From Bacteroidota bacterium (GTDB lineage Bacteria > Bacteroidota > Bacteroidia > NS11-12g > UBA955), in contig JAEUUL010000032.1 of NCBI GenBank assembly GCA_016787485.1, positions 51,233 to 115,232 of the forward strand: DNA of 64,000 nt. Reading direction: 5' to 3'. How positions within the stretch are numbered: position 1 is the stretch's first letter; each line of letters begins with the position of its first letter. The notes beneath the pieces are model-generated. The model saw nothing but the letters and a program-made list of their open reading frames with translations, made no database searches and had not been told where the DNA came from. Position numbers and translations under genes: made by a program. Below, one piece after another: positions 8,729-17,853 of the stretch.

Positions 8729-8785
8729 TTCAGCCAGGACAGTGCAAAGGTGATGTATGTCATATTGCGGGGACGGACAGGGTTA

Positions 8786-8793
8786 TACATTTG
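8786..8793 (+). promoter_or_regulatory. -7 promoter element (TACATTTG)
   Basis: Perfect TAnnTTTG, 6 nt before the ATG at 8800. Confidence 0.7.
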
Positions 8794-8799
8794 TAACCC

Positions 8800-9792
8800 A
8801 TGATGGCAAACCCGGCTTTCCGTTTCCTGTGGCTCAGTATCTTTTCTGTGGTAATTATTGGATTCAGTTCTTTGGGTTCATGTAAGAAAAAAGATAAATA
8901 CGGAAAATTCAATCATTCCGTCATTTACACTACCTCAAAAAATGCATTTCGTGTTTCCGGCGGTCCGGATGATTCTTTGTATTCAGAATTTGGCACATAC
9001 ATCACGAGTATTACTCCAAAAAAATTCACTGCAAAATTAAATATCATGAATTTAATGGATCACTGGGATCTGAATGATCAGAAAACACACATGATCGGGT
9101 ACCTGAATACGAATACGAAAGATGGCGAAATCAGTCAGTTTGCCGATTTCTCCGGAAATCGCGTGGTGAATTTCAAACCCATTCTGGGAGGAACAGATAT
9201 CATTTATACTGATGCAGAACAGACAAATGCGATATTCAGACAATCCTCCCTTACGTTTAAATATTTCACCATGGTTTATTATTATTTTTACCAGGAAATG
9301 GATTTACCCACCCAGTATAAAGATTTAAAACTGGATCAGTTCAATCAGTATTACAATGAGTGGATAAAACCAAATTATGGAGGCACCAATTACAATGATG
9401 ATACCATGAAAACAGGCACATTTCTGAAAAGCAGAAGTGCTCCTTTTACTGCAAATACGGAGTATACCAGCAATGTGATTATTTTCGGAAATACAGATTC
9501 CACATTTATTTTCAACAAAAATAAGAATGAAATTTCGGCCTCAGAAAATTACACACTCGGAGGTACTGCAAACTGGCCGGTAATCCGCAGTCACAAATTT
9601 GCTCCTGTTACTGTAACCCGGCCCAATGAGGGTCAGGTATTTGAATTGAAATCAACCGTGGTTTTCGATACGGAAAGATTGATACAGATTTATGCCGGAA
9701 AAGACAATATACCCTATACAAAGGATGATGTTTTCATCTATGCACCGAAATTCTGGGAACGCATGAAAGTGCGGCTGGAAGTGATACAATAA
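8800..9792 (+). CDS. Hypothetical AT-rich lipoprotein
   Basis: No family recognised. The 330 residues start with a hydrophobic signal and a lipobox-like SSLGSC, with Cys at about 27, followed by a Lys-rich stretch. The rest is soluble, rich in Asn, Thr, Tyr and Phe, and looks mainly beta. Base composition differs from the neighbours: positions 9241-9300 hold 18 of 60 G+C, while 8461-8520 in the E1 gene hold 34 of 60. Adenine-ending codons dominate. With the repeat-rich intergenic region just downstream, this suggests horizontal acquisition, though strong AT bias alone is not proof. Confidence 0.75.
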   Translation: MMANPAFRFLWLSIFSVVIIGFSSLGSCKKKDKYGKFNHSVIYTTSKNAFRVSGGPDDSLYSEFGTYITSITPKKFTAKLNIMNLMDHWDLNDQKTHMIGYLNTNTKDGEISQFADFSGNRVVNFKPILGGTDIIYTDAEQTNAIFRQSSLTFKYFTMVYYYFYQEMDLPTQYKDLKLDQFNQYYNEWIKPNYGGTNYNDDTMKTGTFLKSRSAPFTANTEYTSNVIIFGNTDSTFIFNKNKNEISASENYTLGGTANWPVIRSHKFAPVTVTRPNEGQVFELKSTVVFDTERLIQIYAGKDNIPYTKDDVFIYAPKFWERMKVRLEVIQ

Positions 9793-9827
9793 CGGCGAAT
9801 TCAATATGCGGTGGCAGGTCGACATTT

Positions 9828-9861
9828 ACTCCGTAGCACTAAGACCAAACCGCTGGTAGTG
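9828..9861 (+). repeat. 34-bp imperfect direct repeat, copy 1
   Basis: Reads ACTCCGT, a variable middle, then CTAAGACCAAACCGC and GGTAGTG. Preceded at about 9809 by GCGGTGGCAGGTC, partly complementary to GACCAAACCGC, so each copy can fold back. Confidence 0.7.
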
Positions 9862-9897
9862 CAGGATTCCCCGCAAAATTCCCACCCCATTCCCCTG

Positions 9898-9972
9898 GTT
9901 GGTCTTTGTGAATTCAAACTCCCAAACTCAATCATTATAACTTCTAAGCCTTTTTAAATTCATGAGACCAAC
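9898..9972. repeat. Inverted repeat GTTGGTCT / AGACCAAC
   Basis: Perfect 8-bp arms at 9898-9905 and 9965-9972, with GAATT/AATTC also symmetric just inside. The roughly 60-nt spacer is AT-rich. Confidence 0.6.
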
Positions 9973-10009
9973 GAGCACACCTCACATTGCATGCGGTTGG
10001 TCGCACACC

Positions 10010-10043
10010 ACTCCGTTCCGCTAAGACCAAACCGCAGGTAGTG
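10010..10043 (+). repeat. 34-bp imperfect direct repeat, copy 2
   Basis: Second copy, 182 bp after the first, sharing ACTCCGT, CTAAGACCAAACCGC and GGTAGTG. GCGGTTGGTC at about 9993-10002 pairs with GACCAAACCGC, giving a stem with one bulge and a loop of about 22 nt. Confidence 0.7.
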
Positions 10044-10106
10044 TTCTGGAAACCGGAGATTACAATCCAATTAAAATATTTCTATTACCTTTCCCGTTTT
10101 CAAAAC

Positions 10107-11597
10107 ATGGGGGTTCGTGGTTTTGGTTTGCTGTTTCTTGCCATCAAAGGCTGTCTCCCATTGCGGGCTCAGCATTTTGCGCAGATCGCAAACGGCCATT
10201 ACTCCGGAGTGCATGCCGCAAAAATCAACCCGGCATTTACTGCATACTCCCATTGGAACTGGCATGTAAACCTTATTGGTGCATGGGGTAATGTAAACAA
10301 CAACTACCTGACCCTGCGCCTGCCGTACTCTGCTTATAAGTTCATCAACAACGGCATGCCTGCCAGGTACAAAAGCGAACAGGGCTACCCTACCTGGGAT
10401 AGCAGTTACCTGCGGGAAAAGCTCAATGGCAGACCCAAACATGTGGCGGCCTCTGCCATGTTATATGCTCCATCTTTTGTCATCCGTGTGAAGAAAAATT
10501 GGCAAATCGGGCTTGTTAATGACATACAGGTACAAGGCAGGATTGCCGGTGTGAGTGAGAATCTTGCGCATGCCTTATACAAAGAAATGGATACGGCCAA
10601 AGGCGCCTTCAATCTCTTCATCCGGGATGCAGGCAATACAAACAAACTGCACAAAATGACTGTCTCTGCAAACGCCTGGGCTACCATTGGACTGAATATC
10701 AGCAGAGACCTGGCACTGGATCACAAACGTCACCTGCTCACCGGTATCACATTGAAAAGAGCTGTTGGACTTGGTGGTGCATACTTTCAAAGCGACCCGG
10801 TCACCGTGCATATTATAAACAGTGACTCTGTTTCACTGGATAAAACCGGTGTAAGGTACGCCTCATATGGTGGGCGCAGCGCACGGGGTACAGGTGCAGA
10901 CCTGGGAATAGGCTATGTATACCACAAAAAGGAATGGCAACAGGCAGGAGGATACAAAGACAGACACACGCTGTACAAATATAAATTCGGGCTGGCATTG
11001 CTGGACGTGGGAAGCATTTTGTACCGAAATGCAGATATCACAGATATCAGTAATCCCAGTACCATCGGCTGGCGGATATCAGCGGAACAAAGCCGCTACC
11101 AGAATGCAGAGCCCGGCTATGGGTTGCTTGATTCGGTACTGAATCGCCTGCCAAATTACAAGCGGTACACAGAGAACCGGCGCATCGGTCTGCCCACTCG
11201 CCTTGCACTGAGTGCCGATTACCAGATAAAGCCCCATTGGTTTGTCAATGCTCAGGTGGTGCAGAGTCTGCGCAGCCGTTACAGCATTCATGCCAGGCAT
11301 GCATCCTACCTCATGCTGGCACCCCGTTTTGAATCGGAGTGGCTGGAGGTATCGCTGCCTTTGCTGCTGGAATACGATTACCGTGCTTTCAGGGCAGGGG
11401 CTTCTGTACGGATAGGCTGGCTGTATCTGGGCACCAACAGCTTGTACAGCTTTATCAATACCCGCCGGCTCCGTGATGCTGATTTTTTCATCGGTATTTC
11501 CTTTGGCAACCTCCCCGGAAAATGGCTGGAAAGGGTTTTGAAGGAAAAATACAGGAATAAAAAACCCAATTCACGGCAGGACTGCGAAAAGTTGTAA
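10107..11597 (+). CDS. Outer-membrane barrel-like protein (possible DUF5723/PorV-like family)
   Basis: Predicted outer-membrane protein of 496 residues. The ATG at 10107 gives a signal peptide (MGVRGFGLLFLAIKGCLPLR ending AQ); an earlier in-frame start at 9987 lies inside the repeat region. The sequence has the layout of large Bacteroidota barrels: INPAFTAYSHWNWHVNLIGA near the mature N-terminus, then repeated strands with Gly/Tyr/Trp and a final aromatic-rich strand (YLGTNSLYSF). It resembles DUF5723 proteins, which I name only tentatively. It stands alone, between the repeat region and the M13 peptidase gene. Confidence 0.7.
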   Translation: MGVRGFGLLFLAIKGCLPLRAQHFAQIANGHYSGVHAAKINPAFTAYSHWNWHVNLIGAWGNVNNNYLTLRLPYSAYKFINNGMPARYKSEQGYPTWDSSYLREKLNGRPKHVAASAMLYAPSFVIRVKKNWQIGLVNDIQVQGRIAGVSENLAHALYKEMDTAKGAFNLFIRDAGNTNKLHKMTVSANAWATIGLNISRDLALDHKRHLLTGITLKRAVGLGGAYFQSDPVTVHIINSDSVSLDKTGVRYASYGGRSARGTGADLGIGYVYHKKEWQQAGGYKDRHTLYKYKFGLALLDVGSILYRNADITDISNPSTIGWRISAEQSRYQNAEPGYGLLDSVLNRLPNYKRYTENRRIGLPTRLALSADYQIKPHWFVNAQVVQSLRSRYSIHARHASYLMLAPRFESEWLEVSLPLLLEYDYRAFRAGASVRIGWLYLGTNSLYSFINTRRLRDADFFIGISFGNLPGKWLERVLKEKYRNKKPNSRQDCEKL

Positions 11598-11673
11598 CCT
11601 CATTTGGTCTGAAATTACATACAGATTGCCAAAGAATTGACTGAAATTCACATTACAGGTCGATTTTTGCAGC

Positions 11674-13716
11674 ATGAAGATATGGATACTAACGGGTGTG
11701 GCAGCAACCGCACTCTTCTCCTTTGTGCACAGAGGCAACGATGGCGGATATCAGGCACTGAATCTGTCCTATATGGACCGCAGTGTGAATCCCGCCGATG
11801 ATTTCTACAACTATGTCAACGGCAGTTGGATGAAAAATGCGGTAATTCCCTCCGACCGTGGCCGTTGGGGCGCATTTGAGCAACTGGGTAAGCTGGCCGA
11901 TTCTCAGTCGCTGGCCGTACTTGAAGAAGCCTTGCACTCCGGCAAATACGGACCTGAAACCGACCAGGGAAAAGCAGTGGCACTGTACGCAAGTGTAATG
12001 GATACCTTAACACGGAATAAACTGGGTACCAAACCACTTTTGGAAGATTTAAAGGCAGTGAAAAAGGTGAAAAACATGAAATCCTTGTCTGCATTGTTGC
12101 AGAAACAAATGGCCACCGGAGACTGTGCCTTCTTCAATATTGGGGTATCTGCCGATGCCAAAAACAGTGATAAAAATGCCGTGTATCTTGGAACCGCAGG
12201 ACTGGGTCTGCCAGACCGGGATTATTACCTGAAAACCGATGAGAAGTCCGCAGAGAAGCAGGAGAAATACCGCGCATTTGTTGCCAATATGTTGCGGGAA
12301 TTCGGCTTCTCCGCTTCCGATGCAAAAAATGCAGCCACACGCATATACGAGTTGGAAAAGGCACTGGCAACACCTATGCTGACCAAAGAGCAACGCCGCA
12401 ATCCTGAAATCCAGTACAATCCTTATTCCACGGGTGCTGCTGCAGGGTTGCTCAGCCAGGTCAGTATTCCCGGCTGTATGGCGGCCATAGCTCTCAGCCC
12501 GGATACAGTGATTGTATCAGAGCCGGAATACTTTAAAACACTCAATACCCTCATCCAGAAGGACCGCCTTTCCGACCTGAAATTGCTGATGCAATGGAGT
12601 CTGATACGGAATGCAGCCGGCACACTTTCTATGCCCATAGAAAGATTGTCTTTTGACTTTTACGGCCGTTATCTGCGGGGCACACCTGCCCAGCGTCCGC
12701 TGAAGGAGAGAGCCCTTGCCACAGTGAACCGCACCCTGGGAGAAGCCCTTGGAAAATTGTATGTAGACAAATACTTCAGCCAGGAAAGCAAAGACAAAGC
12801 CCGCCAGCTGGTGGATGACCTGATTGCGGCCTATCGTCAGCGAATCAACAACCTGGAATGGATGAGTACGGCGACAAAAGCGATGGCCCAGCGCAAACTG
12901 GACCGCCTGATGATAAAAATCGGTTACCCTGACAAATGGAAAGATTACTCTGCACTTGTGTTTGTAGCCAAAGGAAAAAAGAGCAGCTATTACGACAATA
13001 TGCAAAGGGCTGGTGCTTTTGAAATAAAACGCAATGCTGAAAAGTACGGAAAACCCGTGGACAAAACCGAATGGATGATGAGTCCTCAAACAGTGAATGC
13101 CTATTACAATCCAAGTTACAATGAGATTGTGTTTCCTGCAGCTATATTGCAGGCTCCATTCTTTGATGCACGGGCAGATGCTGCCGTGAATTTTGGAGGA
13201 ATCGGAGCAGTGATCGGGCATGAAATCTCACATGGTTTTGATGATGAAGGTGCCAAATTTGACGAATATGGTAATCTGGTAAACTGGTGGACAGAAGAAG
13301 ACGAAAAGCAATTTAAAGAACGCGGAGCACTGCTGGCGAAACAGTTCAATGGCTTTGAAGCACTGCCAGGGCAATTTGTAAATGGCGAATTCACCATGGG
13401 AGAAAATATAGGCGATTTGGGAGGGATTAATGCGGCGTATGACGGATTGCAAATCCACCTGAACCGCAGCGGCTCGCGTCCGGAAATTGACGGTTTTACA
13501 CCCGAGCAACGATTCTTTATGAGTTGGGCTACGGTATGGCGCAATAAAATCCGCGATGAGGAACTGAGTATGCGACTGAAAACTGACCCACACTCACCGG
13601 GATATTTCAGGGCCATAGGTCCATTGCAAAATCATGAAGGATTTTACAAAGCCTTTGGGGTAACGCCCGACAATAAAATGTACCGCCCGGATAGTTTGCG
13701 GGTGCATATCTGGTAA
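11674..13716 (+). CDS. M13-family zinc metallopeptidase (neprilysin/PepO type)
   Basis: Exported zinc endopeptidase that cleaves peptides and small proteins, probably in the periplasm or at the surface. The 680 residues begin with a short signal sequence. The zinc site is intact: HEISH at 516-520 and the third ligand Glu577 in ENIGDLGG, four residues before Asp581. The substrate-binding NAYY motif (VNAYYNPSYNEIVFPAAILQ) is present and the length is standard for M13. The start ATG is 4 nt after GATTTTTG, one mismatch from the -7 consensus. The gene ends at a strong bidirectional terminator. Confidence 0.95.
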   Translation: MKIWILTGVAATALFSFVHRGNDGGYQALNLSYMDRSVNPADDFYNYVNGSWMKNAVIPSDRGRWGAFEQLGKLADSQSLAVLEEALHSGKYGPETDQGKAVALYASVMDTLTRNKLGTKPLLEDLKAVKKVKNMKSLSALLQKQMATGDCAFFNIGVSADAKNSDKNAVYLGTAGLGLPDRDYYLKTDEKSAEKQEKYRAFVANMLREFGFSASDAKNAATRIYELEKALATPMLTKEQRRNPEIQYNPYSTGAAAGLLSQVSIPGCMAAIALSPDTVIVSEPEYFKTLNTLIQKDRLSDLKLLMQWSLIRNAAGTLSMPIERLSFDFYGRYLRGTPAQRPLKERALATVNRTLGEALGKLYVDKYFSQESKDKARQLVDDLIAAYRQRINNLEWMSTATKAMAQRKLDRLMIKIGYPDKWKDYSALVFVAKGKKSSYYDNMQRAGAFEIKRNAEKYGKPVDKTEWMMSPQTVNAYYNPSYNEIVFPAAILQAPFFDARADAAVNFGGIGAVIGHEISHGFDDEGAKFDEYGNLVNWWTEEDEKQFKERGALLAKQFNGFEALPGQFVNGEFTMGENIGDLGGINAAYDGLQIHLNRSGSRPEIDGFTPEQRFFMSWATVWRNKIRDEELSMRLKTDPHSPGYFRAIGPLQNHEGFYKAFGVTPDNKMYRPDSLRVHIW

Positions 13717-13727
13717 ACTGTTTTAGA

Positions 13728-13762
13728 CACAAAAAAAGGGGCTGAATGCCCCTTTTTTTGTG
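13728..13762. terminator. Bidirectional intrinsic terminator
   Basis: Perfect 15-bp stem CACAAAAAAAGGGGC / GCCCCTTTTTTTGTG with a 5-nt loop. It lies between convergent genes, and the A and T runs let it act on both strands. Confidence 0.92.
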
Positions 13763-13777
13763 CCCGGTTTACGGGTA

Positions 13778-16468
13778 TTATTTCTTTTGCAACTGATCCA
13801 CAGGCAGGGCAACCGGGTTGATTTCCTGCTTGTTCTGACTGGTTTTGTATTCCAGTTTCTTGTTTAAAGCACTGCGGTACCAGGCTGCATTGCGTTCCAT
13901 GCCATAACCATACGCTTCGGGGTCAAGATAAAATCCTTTTTCACTGGCAGGCTTGTCTTGTTCTACCTGAATACGGTTGTGCTCTGCGGTCGCATCTTTG
14001 CGGATACCGGTTACCATCCAGCTCACTCTTACATTGGGTTTGTCAGTGCGAATGCTGAATGTGTTACCTGAAATTTCATTGTCTACAATGGCCTGTGCAA
14101 ATTGTCCTATGCAAGTAAGCTGATAGCGGAATTCACGGTTCAAGGCAGAAAAATAAGAAGGCAGTTGAATGGTGGCTTTTCCATCGGCATCTGTGTTTAC
14201 ATTTCCATTGTAGATATTCATCATATCCGGAGATTCAACACTGCTGTGGCTCAGATATTTGTTTTCAGGGTCAAGCGGATGGTCTATCCGGAAAGCTTTT
14301 ACACCAGAAGAAGAACTGGTAGCATATAAATAACCGGAGAAATATCCGGCATAATTGGTACCTGTTCCGGCAGCATAGCCGTAGACACCATAATTTGTGC
14401 CAGTCCCATACAAACCATAACCTTCTACTCCATAATTGTATACATTAGAATCAGCCAAAGCCATAAGAGCTGTCTGACCAGATGATCCTGTTGTGCCGGC
14501 TATACCCATCACACCGACAGGCCTGTTGGCAGTAACTGAACGAACTTGCCCCACAACACCAGCTGTCATGGGATTGAATATGGATGAATAAGTCCAGCCG
14601 CTTCCACTGGTGGTGCCCACTACCCCGGTGTTGTTTCCAGAACCATATACTCCCACACGGTGAGCCGCCGATGTGCTGTTATTTGCAATGCCATATACTC
14701 CAAAACTAAGCTTTGTGCCTGCCGTGGATAGTCCTGAAACACCAATCGTACTCCCGCCAGCCCCGGTTGCTTCTCCGCGCATACCATAGGCAACGGTATA
14801 ACTTGTGCCTTCAGTAAGGCCATACACCCCGATAGCTGATGCTCCTCCGGAGACCCCTTTGTTGTGTCCCATGACTCCTTTCCAGCCACCTCTGCCTATG
14901 ATACCTGAAGATCCGTAATTGCTGGAAACAGTATCTTCTGCCATCAATACTGACTGATAGTAGGGTGTAAGGTTGCTGTTCAGCGTTCCCGCACCCATCA
15001 TGTGCACTTTGTAGGCACTGTTCGGGCTGGTTGTGTTGATTCCAACGGCACCAGTTTCAGTGATACGCATTCTTTCTGCGCTGTTGGTTGCAAAATACAT
15101 GGGGTACTTGGATTCTACCTGCAGCAACAAACCATTGGATGCAGAACCTGAATTCAATAAACTCAGTCCGCCAAGGTTTATACCTGCCGCTGTGCCGGAA
15201 TAGCCTGACCCGTATCTGGAGAGACCCAGAAAATCTCCGGAGCCACCATTGCCTTTGGCCATCACGCTTGCCAAAGCAGTATTGGAGGCCGCTTCTGAGG
15301 TGATGTAGCAATCTTTTGAAGAGGCATAGGTATGCAGATTGTACAAGGGGGTGGTTGTGCCGATTCCTACATTGGCCGTGTTGTTGTTATAAATATCATT
15401 ACCGGATTTGGTCCAAACGGAATTGATTGTACCGGAGGTAATGCTGAGTCCGGTGCCTGCTGTGGTTACTGTTTCTGTTCCCGGCGCCCAGGCAGTTCCA
15501 TTGTGCTTTAAGATATTTCCACTTGCAGGAGCAGTATTTGCAACTGCCACACCCTGCAATTGATTGGCGTTCCACAATGCAGTCGTGGTCTGTGCATTCA
15601 ATGTTACAGCTCCGCTGCTTCCGCCGCCGCTAAGACCTGTTCCCGCAGTTACACCTGTTATATCACCCGCCGCATCTTTGGGAACCCAGGCTGTGCCATT
15701 CCAGGTGAGTACCTGATCTGTACCTGCACCGCCTGCAGTAATCTGAGAAGGGCTCACTGAAACGTCTTTTGGCACCCAGGCTGAACCATTCCAGGTGAGT
15801 ACCTGATTATTGCTTGCTCCACTGGCAGTGATCTGAGATGCACTTACAGAAATATCTTTAGGAACCCAGTTACTGCCGTTCCAGATGAGGGTCTGATTGT
15901 TACTGGCCCCACCTGCTGTAATCTGGGAGGGATTTACGCTTCCTCCTCCACCACCACCGCCGGTTGCGTCTTTGGGAACCCAGGCCGTGCCATTCCAGGT
16001 CAGCACCTGATTGTTCGTAGCACCGGCACTGGTAATCTGGCCTGGGGTAACTGTTCCTGTGGGAGAAAGAGATGCAGATTGTGCACTGTGCAAGGCATAA
16101 GGTACACTCACCAGTTGCTGGGTCCCCATATCTACAAATCCACCGCCGGTATTGGCTTCCACTTTCAGGTGAAACTGATCTCCCCCCCAGTTGATGGCAG
16201 AAAAGGTACCAGAAGTAACAGTGCCCTTGCCAATGACACAATTCACAAGCCCGGTACTCCCGGTCGTAAGACTTTGTGTTTCTTCATACACTTTCGTTGT
16301 GGCCCCGGCTCCGGAGTATATGCCAAAACGCATGGTAACAGAAGAGCCCGCCAGGGGTTGCCCACTGCCATTGCGCAGTGCTGCCTGATAGCTGATTCCC
16401 TGTGGTGCCTGAGCCTGCAGTGCAAAATGCAGGGCCAATACCATCAGGATGAGGAGAGATTTTTTCAT
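13778..16468 (-). CDS. Large repeat-containing surface protein (tail-fibre/adhesin-like)
   Basis: Exported protein of 896 residues with unknown ligand. After a signal peptide (MKKSLLILMVLALHFALQAQ) comes an N-terminal domain typical of Bacteroidota surface proteins (QGISYQAALRNGSGQPLAGS to SVPYALHSAQSA, about 20-130). Four units of the type QITAGGASNNQVLTWNGSAWVPKD follow (about 145-270), then a tail-fibre-like region (VGIGTTTPLYNLHTYAS, VGINTTSPNS), Gly/Tyr-rich GVYG repeats (about 545-730), and a C-terminal domain (FRIDHPLDPENKYLSHSSVE to PNVRVSWMVTGIR) seen in many unrelated bacterial surface proteins. No clear T9SS signal is visible. The start at 16468 is chosen because a perfect TACTTTTG lies just upstream and the in-frame TTG falls inside that box. 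Confidence 0.8.
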   Translation of the reverse strand: MKKSLLILMVLALHFALQAQAPQGISYQAALRNGSGQPLAGSSVTMRFGIYSGAGATTKVYEETQSLTTGSTGLVNCVIGKGTVTSGTFSAINWGGDQFHLKVEANTGGGFVDMGTQQLVSVPYALHSAQSASLSPTGTVTPGQITSAGATNNQVLTWNGTAWVPKDATGGGGGGGSVNPSQITAGGASNNQTLIWNGSNWVPKDISVSASQITASGASNNQVLTWNGSAWVPKDVSVSPSQITAGGAGTDQVLTWNGTAWVPKDAAGDITGVTAGTGLSGGGSSGAVTLNAQTTTALWNANQLQGVAVANTAPASGNILKHNGTAWAPGTETVTTAGTGLSITSGTINSVWTKSGNDIYNNNTANVGIGTTTPLYNLHTYASSKDCYITSEAASNTALASVMAKGNGGSGDFLGLSRYGSGYSGTAAGINLGGLSLLNSGSASNGLLLQVESKYPMYFATNSAERMRITETGAVGINTTSPNSAYKVHMMGAGTLNSNLTPYYQSVLMAEDTVSSNYGSSGIIGRGGWKGVMGHNKGVSGGASAIGVYGLTEGTSYTVAYGMRGEATGAGGSTIGVSGLSTAGTKLSFGVYGIANNSTSAAHRVGVYGSGNNTGVVGTTSGSGWTYSSIFNPMTAGVVGQVRSVTANRPVGVMGIAGTTGSSGQTALMALADSNVYNYGVEGYGLYGTGTNYGVYGYAAGTGTNYAGYFSGYLYATSSSSGVKAFRIDHPLDPENKYLSHSSVESPDMMNIYNGNVNTDADGKATIQLPSYFSALNREFRYQLTCIGQFAQAIVDNEISGNTFSIRTDKPNVRVSWMVTGIRKDATAEHNRIQVEQDKPASEKGFYLDPEAYGYGMERNAAWYRSALNKKLEYKTSQNKQEINPVALPVDQLQKK
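15670..16010 (-). repeat. Four in-frame tandem repeats of about 90 bp
   Basis: Repeat landmarks (the codons for WVP, seen as GGnACCCAG on the plus strand) begin near 15681, 15771, 15861 and 15975. The spacing is 90, 90 and 114 bp; the last is lengthened by a poly-glycine insert. Each unit encodes QITxxGAxxxQxLxWNGxxWVPKD. Confidence 0.85.
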
Positions 16469-16486
16469 AGAATATTTATTACTCCT

Positions 16487-16494
16487 CAAAAGTA
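16487..16494 (-). promoter_or_regulatory. -7 promoter element (TACTTTTG)
   Basis: Perfect TAnnTTTG on the minus strand, 18 nt before the ATG at 16468. AGGAG follows it, a possible ribosome-binding site, though distant from the start. Confidence 0.65.
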
Positions 16495-16591
16495 TTTATT
16501 CCTGCAACAAATTACAAACAATAAAGAGTCGGGATCCAATTATGACAATTCCGGATGCTATCCGGTGACAATGCCCCTGCAGGGAATCGGG

Positions 16592-17689
16592 TTAAACGTT
16601 GAAAAGGAAGTGCATACAATCTCCGTCTTTTACCACGTACTCCTTGCCTTCCACACGCAATTTTCCGGCTGCACGGCAGGCTGCTTCGCTTTTCAGGGTA
16701 ATAAAATCCTGATAGGCTATCACTTCGGCACGGATAAATCCCTTCTCAAAGTCTGAGTGAATTTCGCCGGCTGCTCCGGGAGCTTTGGTTCCCTCGGTAA
16801 TGGTCCAGGCCCTCACCTCCTTTACCCCTACCGTGAAATAGGTGATATAATTCAACAGTTTATAGGCTGCCCTGATCAGTTTTTCCACACCACTTTCTTC
16901 GAGCCCCATCTCGGAAAGAAACATTCTGCGGTCGTCAAAACTTTCCAGCTCTGCAATTTCTGCCTCTATGGCTGCGGAAATAATCAGAATACCTGCTTTC
17001 TCATCTGCGATTGCGGATTTAACCCGGTCTACGAACTCATTCCCATTTACAACCGAACCCGGATCTACATTGCACACGTACAATACAGGTTTGTCTGTAA
17101 GCAAATGCAGGTCTGCGATCAATCCTCTCCTTTCATCGTCGGTTACGTAGGTACGGGCATTTTTGCCTTTTTCCAGATGGGCTTTGAATCCCTCGCATAC
17201 TTCAAGAGTGCGTGCAGCTTCTTTGTCTCCGGTCTGGGCCTGTTTTACAATTTTTTTAATTTTTGTTTCCAGGGTTTCCAGGTCTTTCAACTGCAGTTCG
17301 GTATCAATGATTTCTTTGTCCCGCACCGGATCTACACTGCCATCCACATGAATCACATTAGGGTCTTCAAAACAACGCAGCACATGCAAAATGGCGTGCG
17401 TATTTCGTATGTTCCCCAGAAATTGATTTCCCAATCCGTCTCCTTTGCTTGCACCCTTAACAAGGCCTGCAATGTCCACGATTTCAATGGTGGTGGGCAC
17501 CACATTTTGCGGATTGACCAGTTCGGTCAGAACAGTCAATCTTTCATCCGGCACGGTGATGGTTCCTACGTTGGGTTCTATGGTACAGAACGGGAAATTG
17601 GCAGCCTGCGCCTTTGCGCTGCTTACCGCATTAAACAGGGTGGATTTACCTACATTGGGTAATCCCACTATTCCGCATTGTAAACTCAT
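16592..17689 (-). CDS. ychF: Redox-regulated ATPase YchF (Obg-family)
   Basis: Ribosome-associated P-loop ATPase of the TRAFAC/Obg class. The 365 residues show the P-loop GLPNVGKST (9-17), switch region DIAGLVKGASKGDGLGN, and NVDP in place of the GTPase NKxD motif, consistent with ATP rather than GTP specificity. A coiled-coil segment follows (about 125-180). The C-terminal TGS domain is intact (TYFTVGVKEVRAWTITEGTK to VKDGDCMHFLFNV). Length matches the family. The upstream 164 bp (17690-17853) to glmM hold no clear promoter or terminator. Confidence 0.97.
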   Translation of the reverse strand: MSLQCGIVGLPNVGKSTLFNAVSSAKAQAANFPFCTIEPNVGTITVPDERLTVLTELVNPQNVVPTTIEIVDIAGLVKGASKGDGLGNQFLGNIRNTHAILHVLRCFEDPNVIHVDGSVDPVRDKEIIDTELQLKDLETLETKIKKIVKQAQTGDKEAARTLEVCEGFKAHLEKGKNARTYVTDDERRGLIADLHLLTDKPVLYVCNVDPGSVVNGNEFVDRVKSAIADEKAGILIISAAIEAEIAELESFDDRRMFLSEMGLEESGVEKLIRAAYKLLNYITYFTVGVKEVRAWTITEGTKAPGAAGEIHSDFEKGFIRAEVIAYQDFITLKSEAACRAAGKLRVEGKEYVVKDGDCMHFLFNV

Positions 17690-17853
17690 GTTTGTTAGTC
17701 TATAGTTTTAGAATTGGCAGGCAGTTGGTTATCGTTGAATCATTGAGAATATCGCGGCAAACGGCATTTTTTTCACAATCAGATTGATCAAAGATTTTGC
17801 TTCCGGAATGTCAACAAATAAAATAAATGAATGGGCTGAACTTGTGACTTCAA

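Larger units (their letters stand above)
9793..10106. other. 314-bp intergenic region with repeated inverted repeats
   Basis: No credible gene. It contains five GACCAA/TTGGTC cores in alternating orientation, arranged as two direct repeats (9828-9861, 10010-10043) and nested inverted repeats. The segment between them (9862-9960) is AT-rich and unremarkable. A TACCTTTC near-match to the -7 box lies at 10086-10093, 13 nt before the next start. Confidence 0.7.

Noticed and set aside
9987..10106. 40-codon extension of the 10107 gene
   Set aside because: Lies in the repeat element and would hide the signal peptide.
15670..16010. CRISPR-like regular spacing
   Set aside because: The 90-bp units are in frame within a coding gene, similar along their whole length, with no unique spacers and no cas genes.
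13778..16468. Prophage tail-fibre gene
   Set aside because: Tail-fibre-like motifs occur, but there is a signal peptide and no neighbouring phage genes.
16757..17662. 301-codon frame opposite ychF
   Set aside because: Mirror of ychF codons, Cys/Phe/Gln-rich with no domain pattern.
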